Shown here one piece after another: positions 7,424-12,872 of a stretch of 12,872 nucleotides of DNA (the first letter of the stretch is position 1; every line of letters starts with the position of its first letter). The DNA comes from Opitutaceae bacterium UBA3033 (GTDB lineage: Bacteria; Verrucomicrobiota; Verrucomicrobiia; Opitutales; Opitutaceae). The position numbers were made by a program, and so were the translations under genes. The stretch spans positions 20,914 through 33,785 of the forward strand of contig DFDG01000148.1 of assembly GCA_002367815.1 (NCBI GenBank), given 5' to 3'. The notes under the pieces are model-generated. The model saw only the letters and a list, made by a program, of their open reading frames with translations. It had not been told where the DNA came from and did no database searches.

Positions 7424-8206
7424 TTAAGATTGGTCGGGCAACGGAAAATGGACCTGCGCCGCTGGATGCGGCTTGAGAACTCCGGTCAGGATTGATCCCG
7501 GTATCGCGAGGTTGCCGAGGAAGTAGAGTAAACAGAAAAGAGCGACAACCTTGCGCAGAACACCCGCCCATGTTTGTGACCGCCAGCCAAGGGTCTGGAA
7601 TAAGCTATCCATTCCGTGCAAAAGGTGAAAGGACAACAGACCGACCGCGATGATGTAAAACAAGGAAACGCCCACACTCTCGAAACCACGATAGACCATC
7701 AAATAAACATTGTCGACCTGAGTGCCAGCGGCGACCGCCTGGAAACCCGCCACCGTGTAATCGTGTTCCATCACGTAGGAATATTTGGCTTTATAGTCAG
7801 ACGGATCCGTCACCCCGAAAGTGAAGTGTGCAAGGTGATAAAGCAGAAATGCGAGCACCACGTAACCCGACCACCGAATGTATCTCGATGACAATGAGGC
7901 CCGGATCCAAGTCTGGTTTTGCCCATAAGCCTGTCCCCCGCGGGCCCTTCTGTTTTCCAAGGTAAGCACGGTCGCGGCCCAGATGTGAATTACTACACTG
8001 GCCAGTAATCCCAAACGAGCGATCCAAAGCAAGGGTCCGGTTTGGTGAAGGAACTGCGCATACCCGTTAATTTTGTCGGGGTGCTGAAAAATCTGAAAGT
8101 TACCAACCAGGTGGCCGACAATAAAACCGATTAAAATCAGACCAGTGATGGCCATCAGAAACTTACGGCCGATGGACGAGCAAAAGAAAGTGGCAAGTGA
8201 ACTCAT
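7424..8206 (-). CDS. sdhC: Succinate dehydrogenase cytochrome b subunit (b558 family)
   Basis: The single membrane anchor of a three-subunit complex II; it binds heme b and the quinone. The 260 residues form five hydrophobic helices: about 17-36, 58-82, 111-130, 176-199 and 215-240. Likely heme ligands are among H32 (VGHLVGN), H74 (VVIHIWAA), H124 and H127 (YHLAHF), H194 and H197 (SFHLLHG), which fits a di-heme anchor of the Wolinella/Bacillus/Bacteroides kind; no separate sdhD is needed or present. It is the first gene of sdhCAB and starts at ATG 8206 without a clear Shine-Dalgarno site. The 169 bases before it hold no obvious terminator for the upstream gene and no promoter I can assign with confidence. 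Confidence 0.95.
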   Translation of the reverse strand: MSSLATFFCSSIGRKFLMAITGLILIGFIVGHLVGNFQIFQHPDKINGYAQFLHQTGPLLWIARLGLLASVVIHIWAATVLTLENRRARGGQAYGQNQTWIRASLSSRYIRWSGYVVLAFLLYHLAHFTFGVTDPSDYKAKYSYVMEHDYTVAGFQAVAAGTQVDNVYLMVYRGFESVGVSLFYIIAVGLLSFHLLHGMDSLFQTLGWRSQTWAGVLRKVVALFCLLYFLGNLAIPGSILTGVLKPHPAAQVHFPLPDQS

Positions 8207-8375
8207 TGAATAATGATCAATACGAAGGGGATTCAGACGTCGCGACCTCGTATGGATAAGACAAACCCAACCTTATTTGTAAAGGCTTGCACCTACCACC
8301 ATTGATAAGGACCCCGAATATTAGGGACGCTTACTCACAGGAGAAGCAACAGCAACTGCCCTACGACTGATGAAG

Positions 8376-9632
8376 TTAACGGGGCAAGGGCTTGAGCAGG
8401 GTGAACTTTCCGCTCGAAGTTGGGGCAATTACACGGCGGCGAAATGCGTTCACCCGGATACCATCACCCAACATCTGTGCAAGGGCTGTCTGCAAACTTT
8501 CCGGAGCAGTTTCATCTGAAACATAATGGAAATCCCATCGATTAACGCTCGTCTGAACGAGGTTGTAGTGCCAACACGCAAAACCCGCCGGCAAGGCCGC
8601 ATCAACGTCGTATACCGACACCACCGATCCGTTCGGACGAAAATACAAATCTCGCTCGCGCCCCAGTAGACGATAACCAGTCGCGAGTTTTTGCACGATG
8701 TCTCCCGTATGATAACGCAGCAACGGCATCGCCACCCGATCACGGGTGGTCACAAAAATCTGAAAAACATCAGGCAATGCTGCCCGCCACGGTGACAACT
8801 CGATGAACGCATTGTCATCAATGACGCGGGAATCATCTTTGAATGCCTCGCCGACAAAAAGATATCCTGCTTCCGTGGATCCATAAAGATCGACCTGCGC
8901 GGCCGGAAATACCGCAGCAATCCGGGCCGCGTGCTGACGGCTGGCTTTGCCGTAAGTCAAGATCACCGCTTTCACGCTCGGCACCTTGGCGCCCCGCTTC
9001 TGGGCCGCACGAGCCAACAGCGACATATATACCGGTTCACCTTCAATCACTTCAGGTTTGGTCGCTTGGAGTTCCATCACGATTCGATCCCACTCCGGTT
9101 CGGGAAATGAAAAGGGATCGCTGGAAAGATTCAGGTAGACCGTGCCATCGAAATAGCGATGCGGGAAAGGATGATCTTCATAAGGGCAAAGATTGCTGGA
9201 GCATCCAATTGGCGCCAACACGCACTTGCGATAAGGTCGGTCTACAAATTGAGCCAGGATCGGCGAAGCGCGGTAAGCGCGATCCGTCTGGGCATCCCAC
9301 CAACCTTGCTCCATGATCACGGTCATCGGCAATTGGGTGGTCCCGCCGGTTGATTCATACTCAAAACGCTTTTCCTCCATCCCGCGTTCGATTTCCTGAT
9401 AATCGACAAAAAACGCCTGATGCCCCCGTTCAATTATCTCATCCTTCGAAAGCGTGGGCAGTTCACGGTAACACGCCCATTGCATTTGTTCGCTGTGCAA
9501 AGGAAACCGCTGCTGATAAAAGGGGCTGTTCGCATAAATTCGCCGAATCTCCGACTCCAAATTGGAAGGCAGAAACACCGCCTCGGTGGGGCTGATGACT
9601 GAAGGGGAATTGGCAAATGATGGGGCAGACAT
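8376..9632 (-). CDS. PaaK/CapK-like adenylate-forming enzyme (phenylacetate-CoA ligase family)
   Basis: A 418-residue member of the ANL superfamily branch that includes phenylacetate-CoA ligase and coenzyme F390 synthetase; such enzymes activate a carboxylate with ATP. Visible motifs: the phosphate loop STGGTTQLP at about residues 94-102, LYGSTEAG at 249-256, YHTGD at 307-311, and a C-terminal lysine in SSGKF (K409) matching the A10 catalytic lysine. The N-terminal NSPFYQQRF is typical of the family. The substrate cannot be told; no phenylacetate pathway genes are near. The frame could start at a TTG at 9677, overlapping the Nudix stop by 4 bases (TTGA), but the ATG at 9632 is preferred. It lies 41 bases after the Nudix gene on the same strand, so the two are probably co-transcribed. 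Confidence 0.85.
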   Translation of the reverse strand: MSAPSFANSPSVISPTEAVFLPSNLESEIRRIYANSPFYQQRFPLHSEQMQWACYRELPTLSKDEIIERGHQAFFVDYQEIERGMEEKRFEYESTGGTTQLPMTVIMEQGWWDAQTDRAYRASPILAQFVDRPYRKCVLAPIGCSSNLCPYEDHPFPHRYFDGTVYLNLSSDPFSFPEPEWDRIVMELQATKPEVIEGEPVYMSLLARAAQKRGAKVPSVKAVILTYGKASRQHAARIAAVFPAAQVDLYGSTEAGYLFVGEAFKDDSRVIDDNAFIELSPWRAALPDVFQIFVTTRDRVAMPLLRYHTGDIVQKLATGYRLLGRERDLYFRPNGSVVSVYDVDAALPAGFACWHYNLVQTSVNRWDFHYVSDETAPESLQTALAQMLGDGIRVNAFRRRVIAPTSSGKFTLLKPLPR

Positions 9633-9673
9633 AGCAGTGGCTTTTAGGCAGGAAATGACAGAGCGAGACGAAG

Positions 9674-10252
9674 TCAAACGCCGCGGGCTCTCATTTCACG
9701 CCACCAAGGTTCAAAAAGGAACAGAGCATTGAGCACCAGACTGTGGGTAATCCCCCCACTACGGGCCAGCTGCAAGACCTCATCCACAGGTCGCAGGAAG
9801 ACTTCAATCTCCTCGTCTGTATCCCAAGAAGTCGGACCGACCAAATCGACATCTGTTGCAAGTGCGATATGACAACGATTGCTTTGAATCGCCGGATTGG
9901 GTCGCACCGTTCCCAACGATTTTATTTCACCACCCTCGTAACCCGTTTCCTCCAATAATTCCCTGGCTCCGGCCACCAATGGTGATTCACCCGCATCAAT
10001 CATCCCACCGGGGATCTCTAAAGCAAAATCATCAATCCCAAAACGAAATTGCCGGACCAACACAAGTTCGTGCGCTGAAGTCAATGCGAGCACGTTGACC
10101 CAATCTGGCGGTTGTATCACCACAAAGTCCCGTGCCGCGCCTCGCTTGGGATGACGATAACGAATTTGATCGAGATCAAATATCCGGGTTCTTGCGAGTA
10201 ATGAACTTTCCTGTTTTTCCCAACGGGAGGGTCCTGAGTCAGGTGTGGTCAT
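9674..10252 (-). CDS. Nudix hydrolase (ADP-ribose pyrophosphatase-like)
   Basis: A 192-residue cytoplasmic hydrolase of nucleoside diphosphate-linked compounds. The Nudix box is complete: G83-x5-E89-x7-R97-E98-LL-E101-E102-T-G104, within PGGMIDAGE and RELLEETGY. The upstream LVRQFRFGIDDFALEIPGG and the later NPAIQSNRCHIALATD fit the ADP-ribose/ADP-sugar pyrophosphatase group, though the exact substrate is open. The frame extends upstream to 10351, but translation of that extension would run through the LysM gene's terminator and end; MTTPDSG at 10252 gives a normal N-terminus. The start lies only 7 bases after the T-run of that terminator, and an AGGAGG within the hairpin's arm is 16 bases before the ATG, an unusual arrangement. 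Confidence 0.88.
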   Translation of the reverse strand: MTTPDSGPSRWEKQESSLLARTRIFDLDQIRYRHPKRGAARDFVVIQPPDWVNVLALTSAHELVLVRQFRFGIDDFALEIPGGMIDAGESPLVAGARELLEETGYEGGEIKSLGTVRPNPAIQSNRCHIALATDVDLVGPTSWDTDEEIEVFLRPVDEVLQLARSGGITHSLVLNALFLFEPWWREMRARGV

Positions 10253-10258
10253 GGGATC

Positions 10259-10297
10259 AAAAAAAATGCCTCCTGACCAATGAAGTCGAGGAGGCAT
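10259..10297 (-). terminator. Rho-independent terminator of the LysM gene
   Basis: Stem ATGCCTCCT (10266-10274) with AGGAGGCAT (10289-10297), extended inside by GAC/GTC (10275-10277 with 10285-10287, one bulged G) around loop CAATGAA. On the minus strand eight T residues follow (complement of 10259-10266). It begins 22 bases after the LysM stop and ends 7 bases before the Nudix start. Confidence 0.9.
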
Positions 10298-10319
10298 GAA
10301 AGTTGTAGTGAAAATCGAA

Positions 10320-10835
10320 TTACTTCTTGGGCAGCTTGAGCTTCTGACCAACGGCGAGTCGGTTCCAATTCACACCTTGGTTGACTGCTTGTAGGTCGCC
10401 CACCGATACGCCCTTGCTGTTGGCAATCTTCACCCCAGTGTCGCCACCCTTGACGATGTATTCATCAGGACCAGCGACGGCAGGAGCACCGCCGGTTTTG
10501 CCTGCCACTCTTGCGGGAGCTTTGGCCGACTCTTCCAGTTTGGTGATCGAACTTTGCAAGTTGGCCAGCACGGGGCCGACCTGGTTAAAAGCTTCCTGCG
10601 TCGAGCGCGTCAACGAGGCGAGATCACGCGTGGCCTTCTCACTCGAGGCCGCACTCGAACTGACTTGGGATTCAAGCGCGTCGAAACGTGCCATCTTCTC
10701 CTCATGTGCAGTGATCATGCGATTGACGCTAGAAAGTTTAACGGCGGAGTAACCGCCGAGTAACAGCGCAATAACGCCGACAATGATGCCGCCTACTGGA
10801 AGCATGCTGTTATTTTCACGTGAGATAGTATCCAT
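10320..10835 (-). CDS. Membrane-anchored LysM domain protein
   Basis: A 171-residue protein with an N-terminal transmembrane helix (residues 12-30, PVGGIIVGVIALLLGGYS), a long polar helical part rich in A, S, E and Q (about 34-106, likely coiled coil), an Ala/Gly/Pro linker (107-123) and a C-terminal LysM domain at 125-170 (EYIVKGGDTGVKIANSKG, then LQAVN and VGQKLKLP). LysM binds N-acetylglucosamine-containing polymers such as peptidoglycan, so this is probably an envelope protein anchored in the inner membrane with the domain in the periplasm. The LysM repeat is slightly unusual in having GGDTGVKIA where GDTLWSIA is common. Start ATG 10835 has no clear Shine-Dalgarno site. The gene has its own terminator. 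Confidence 0.88.
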   Translation of the reverse strand: MDTISRENNSMLPVGGIIVGVIALLLGGYSAVKLSSVNRMITAHEEKMARFDALESQVSSSAASSEKATRDLASLTRSTQEAFNQVGPVLANLQSSITKLEESAKAPARVAGKTGGAPAVAGPDEYIVKGGDTGVKIANSKGVSVGDLQAVNQGVNWNRLAVGQKLKLPKK

Positions 10836-10932
10836 GGGTAAAAGAGTTGATCTTGACGACTAATCTAAACACACCCTGACGCAAGGAAAGATTACAGACA
10901 GGCCAAGCAGTTGCCAGATTTCGGCTAAAGTA

Positions 10933-11000
10933 TGCCACTTTTTAACGAGCTTTCCCGCCGGAAAGCTTCGAACAAAAATTCGAAGCTAAGGCTAATGGCA
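10933..11000. other. Two overlapping hairpins within an outer TGCCA/TGGCA pair
   Basis: Hairpin 1 is AGCTTTCC (10948-10955), loop CGCC, GGAAAGCT (10960-10967). Hairpin 2 is AGCTTCGAA (10964-10972), loop CAAAAA, TTCGAAGCT (10979-10987). They share AGCT at 10964-10967, so full-length forms exclude each other. TGCCA (10933-10937) and TGGCA (10996-11000) could close the whole. No T-run follows on either strand. It lies between the divergent LysM gene and tRNA-Pro, with no gene of its own; RNA, operator or remnant of a mobile repeat are all possible. Confidence 0.45.
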
Positions 11001-11094
11001 GGGCTCATTACAGGTGAAATTACCAAGAAAAGCAGATTTTGGCGCCACCATCATTGACAAGCTCTTGATATTCGTGCCCTTTGAGCCCCTTCGT

Positions 11095-11171
11095 CGGGGC
11101 GTAGCTTAGCCTGGTAGAGCGCCTGGTTTGGGACCAGGAGGCCGGGGGTTCGAATCCCTCCGCCCCGACCA
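11095..11171 (+). tRNA. tRNA-Pro (anticodon TGG)
   Basis: A complete 77-base cloverleaf. The acceptor stem CGGGGCG (11095-11101) pairs with CGCCCCG (11161-11167), followed by discriminator A and an encoded CCA (11169-11171). The anticodon stem CCTGG/CCAGG (11122-11126, 11134-11138) encloses loop TTTGGGA, giving anticodon TGG at 11129-11131. The T arm is GGGGG-TTCGAAT-CCCTC. A perfect TTGACA at 11054-11059 lies upstream, but I see no good -10 at the matching distance. It decodes CCN proline codons, mainly CCA and CCG. Confidence 0.97.
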
Positions 11172-11269
11172 TTTTTATTAGCAGGATTAAATGAACGTTA
11201 AGTCCGCCTTAGTGAATTGATCGCAATTACTAACTTGATGCGGGCTTATGTATTTCTCGTAAATCCAAG

Positions 11270-11287
11270 TGTATCTTTAATGATACA
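11270..11287. promoter_or_regulatory. Inverted repeat TGTATC-N6-GATACA before the PEP-CTERM gene
   Basis: Perfect 6-base arms at 11270-11275 and 11282-11287 flank TTTAAT. The repeat ends 11 bases before the ATG at 11299, so it could act as an operator or as a weak hairpin in the leader. No regulator is known for it, and in this AT-rich stretch chance is a real alternative. Confidence 0.3.
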
Positions 11288-11298
11288 TTAATCTCGAT

Positions 11299-12147
11299 AT
11301 GAAAATCCTACACCGACTTCTTGTTTTATATGCAATTACTGTCGGTTTTCTTACGCTAGAAACTATCTCTGCACAAACCATCGAGGAAGATTTTCCGACA
11401 GACGGAGTTCTATCGGGTTCGACTCCGGATGCAGGTATAGGTGATTGGACATCAATAAGTGGCTCACCAGCTTTGGCTGTTTCTTCTGGCATTTTAACTA
11501 TCGCAGCAGGAGGGGGCGAATCCTCTCAACTAAACTTTAATGCAAGTAACCTGAGTTCAGGAACTATATATATGGGTTTTAACCTTGAGATCGATTCTTC
11601 AGGAAGCATCAGCACATCTGATTCAATTCAGTCAATAGCCGGATTCAGGGTTGGAACAGCTGGTAGTGGCACCAATGCATTAAGTTTCGGAGTCTTTCGA
11701 CCAAGTGGTGCAGCTCAGAGTTTTAGCTCTATCCCAACCACCTCAACGTCTCAGGTTGTGGCAGGGATTTTCACCGGAAGTAGTTTAAATGCCACAAGTA
11801 ACAACCTCTCAGGATGGGCAACATCAATAGATCGAGGAACTGCCAGCAGAATCGTAATCGGCTTCGATCTAACGAACGACTCCGGGACACTATGGGTAAA
11901 CCCTACTTCTTCAGGCTCTACCTCAATTACATTATCTGGCATAACTTCGGATGCTAGAGGGGTATTCTTCCGACAAGGTGCAGCATCGCATGGACAGGGT
12001 TTCGTGGATAATTTAAATGTATCAGTAGATTTTAATATAGCAGCAGCCTTAGCTGCCGTTCCTGAACCCTCGACCTATGCTGCTATTCTTGGTGCGATGG
12101 CACTAATCGGTGCGCTAGTCGTCAGGCGGCTCAATTTAGTCGCTTGA
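11299..12147 (+). CDS. PEP-CTERM sorting domain protein
   Basis: A 282-residue exported protein. The N-terminus is a signal peptide (MKILHRLLVLYAITVGFL, probable cleavage after TISA near residue 25). The body is rich in Ser, Thr, Gly and Asn, with little Cys or Lys, and reads as a beta-sandwich-like surface domain (strands around LNFNASNLSSGTIYMGFNLE and the FVDNLNVSVDF strand near the end), as often seen in PEP-CTERM proteins. The C-terminus is the tripartite sorting signal: VPEPSTYAAILG from residue 254, a hydrophobic helix, then RR. An exosortase (not in this window) should cleave it and release or anchor the protein outside the cell, typically with exopolysaccharide. The gene is visibly more AT-rich than its neighbours. 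The specific function is unknown. No Shine-Dalgarno site is evident. Confidence 0.9.
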   Translation: MKILHRLLVLYAITVGFLTLETISAQTIEEDFPTDGVLSGSTPDAGIGDWTSISGSPALAVSSGILTIAAGGGESSQLNFNASNLSSGTIYMGFNLEIDSSGSISTSDSIQSIAGFRVGTAGSGTNALSFGVFRPSGAAQSFSSIPTTSTSQVVAGIFTGSSLNATSNNLSGWATSIDRGTASRIVIGFDLTNDSGTLWVNPTSSGSTSITLSGITSDARGVFFRQGAASHGQGFVDNLNVSVDFNIAAALAAVPEPSTYAAILGAMALIGALVVRRLNLVA

Positions 12148-12180
12148 GTTCACTTCCTTTATCCTCCTTTTCGCCTTAAA

Positions 12181-12206
12181 CCCGCCGCATGGCGGGCATT
12201 TTGTTT
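12181..12206 (+). terminator. Terminator of the PEP-CTERM gene
   Basis: Stem CCCGCC (12181-12186), loop GCAT, GGCGGG (12191-12196), followed by CATTTTGTTT. It lies 33 bases after the PEP-CTERM stop. On the minus strand only three T residues follow, so it would act weakly in that direction. Confidence 0.8.
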
Positions 12207-12211
12207 GATCA

Positions 12212-12364
12212 TCAAATGGCGAGTCTGGAAGGCCGAACTCCAGCCCGGACGATCCCATGGCGACGCAATTCGGGACAACGCACTCCACCTTCAAGCAATG
12301 CCCGCACGAGCGTGGCAGCTTCAGGGCGGTGGATTGACTCTATTTCCCGGTAAATAACCCCCAT
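12212..12364 (-). CDS. Possible 50-residue ORF, weakly DUF2007-like or truncated
   Basis: An ATG-started frame of 50 residues. The first half (MGVIYREIES, then RPEAATLVRALLEGGVRC) has the strand-helix-strand look of DUF2007 'putative signal transducing' proteins, where a strand is followed by an acidic/aliphatic A.LVR.LLE helix and another strand. The second half (HGIVRAGVRPSRLAI) stops where DUF2007 proteins normally continue with another strand and helix, so if the relation is real the gene is truncated. It begins 16 bases past the T-run of the terminator of the TPR gene and ends 15 bases before the PEP-CTERM terminator hairpin. It could be chance; no Shine-Dalgarno site is seen. Confidence 0.3.
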   Translation of the reverse strand: MGVIYREIESIHRPEAATLVRALLEGGVRCPELRRHGIVRAGVRPSRLAI

Positions 12365-12379
12365 AGTGGACCACCCGCG

Positions 12380-12410
12380 AAAAAGAAAAAGGCCGTTAGG
12401 GATAACGGCC
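12380..12410 (-). terminator. Rho-independent terminator of the TPR-like gene
   Basis: Perfect 8-base stem GGCCGTTA (12391-12398) with TAACGGCC (12403-12410) and loop GGGA. On the minus strand it is followed by a T-rich run with one C interruption (complement of 12381-12390). It starts 31 bases after the stop of the gene at 12442. Confidence 0.88.
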
Positions 12411-12441
12411 AATACCATTCGTCCATCTGAATGGGCTAAAC

Positions 12442-12872
12442 TTAATTTTCGCCTAGGTTCAGCTTAATGACGGGATCTGCCTCAACCGATGCAGCCGGAC
12501 TTGGCGCGGAGGCATCAGCTGATGCGGGAGTTTTCATTTGCAGCGACATCGCCCGTTGTGCCCAAGGACTGGAGGGATCGATCTGCATGATCTGATCGGC
12601 CAAGTTCTTGATCGCTTCGATTTTACCGGCGGATGAGGCGATACTGGCAAGTTGATAGGCCGCTTCCACTCTTACCCCTCTGCCCGCAGCTTCAGTGTCA
12701 GCCAATTGTTTTAGCCCTGCTTCGCCGTCGGTATTTTGCCCGGCTTGCAATTGCGCCATGGCGAGTCCCAGTGCCGCACGATCATTCAGCGGTCCGGTCT
12801 CGAATACTTTGAGTGACTCTTTGTATGCCGCAACGGCATCTACACTTTTGCCTACGGCATAGGCATCATCAT
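12442..12872 (-). CDS. TPR-like repeat protein, C-terminal part (5' end outside the window)
   Basis: The frame is open from the right edge of the window to the TAA at 12442, giving 142 visible residues; the true start is to the right, and an internal ATG at 12759 is not the start. The visible part is helical with TPR-like spacing: AVAAYKESLKVFETGP, then RAALGLAMAQLQAGQ, RVEAAYQLASIASSAGK and LADQIMQIDPSSPWAQRA, where A/L/Y/P positions recur every 30-40 residues. It ends in an Ala/Ser/Pro-rich linker (about 115-130) and a short tail DPVIKLNLGEN. It looks like the YfgM/TPR_21-type or a general tetratricopeptide family acting as a protein-interaction scaffold, often in the envelope; whether an N-terminal membrane helix exists cannot be seen here. 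A terminator follows. Confidence 0.75.
   Translation of the reverse strand, partial: DDAYAVGKSVDAVAAYKESLKVFETGPLNDRAALGLAMAQLQAGQNTDGEAGLKQLADTEAAGRGVRVEAAYQLASIASSAGKIEAIKNLADQIMQIDPSSPWAQRAMSLQMKTPASADASAPSPAASVEADPVIKLNLGEN

Noticed and set aside
7419..7571. Extended N-terminus for sdhA from 7571
   Set aside because: It would overlap the end of sdhC by about 150 bases and add 51 residues not typical of SdhA; the ATG at 7418 fits the operon.
10253..10351. Earlier start for the Nudix protein at 10351 or 10297
   Set aside because: The added residues are encoded by the LysM 3' end and terminator hairpin, so they are probably not translated.
11150..12872. Attachment-site repeat of the tRNA-Pro 3' end
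   Set aside because: I found no second copy of the tRNA tail downstream within the window, and no integrase gene.
1..12872. CRISPR array, insertion sequence or defence system
   Set aside because: No regularly spaced direct repeats, no transposase or Cas-like ORFs, and no known defence gene motifs were seen.

Overview
The window reads as a piece of a Verrucomicrobiota chromosome (possibly Opitutae or a relative). The grounds are a PEP-CTERM surface protein with the typical VPEPST sorting tail, a three-gene sdhCAB operon of the single-cytochrome type common in Bacteroidota, Chlamydiota and Verrucomicrobiota, a short membrane-anchored LysM protein, and the near absence of clear Shine-Dalgarno sites. 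This taxonomic call is inference from gene families, not from a marker gene.

Layout. Bases 1-2024 (+) hold the end of a DUF4212 small subunit and a complete VC_2705-type sodium:solute symporter, a two-part carboxylate-type uptake system. Its 3' end overlaps gpsA (2014-3033, -), which makes glycerol 3-phosphate for phospholipids. Bases 3034-3849 contain no convincing gene, but a palindrome and an odd stretch where both strands are largely open. At 3850-4329 (+) lies a LEA type 2 lipoprotein. From 8206 down to about 4331 (-) runs sdhC-sdhA-sdhB and then a small two-helix membrane protein ORF, closed by a strong hairpin terminator; this is the respiratory succinate:quinone oxidoreductase. Upstream of it on the same strand are a PaaK/CapK-like adenylate-forming enzyme (8376-9632), a Nudix hydrolase (9674-10252) and a LysM protein (10320-10835) with its own terminator. 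A divergent intergenic region with two overlapping hairpins leads to tRNA-Pro(TGG) (11095-11171, +), then a more AT-rich PEP-CTERM protein (11299-12147, +). The right end (-) is the C-terminal part of a TPR-like protein, with a possible 50-residue ORF between two terminators.

Most of the window is core metabolism: solute uptake, lipid precursor synthesis, TCA cycle and respiration. The accessory or less explained parts are the gene-poor stretch at 3034-3849, the small ORFs at 3686, 4381 and 12212, the adenylate-forming enzyme, and the PEP-CTERM gene. I did not find a clearly novel multi-gene system. The best leads are structural: mutually exclusive hairpins at 10948-10987, a terminator whose 3' arm carries an AGGAGG just before the Nudix start, and the small membrane protein included in the sdh transcript.
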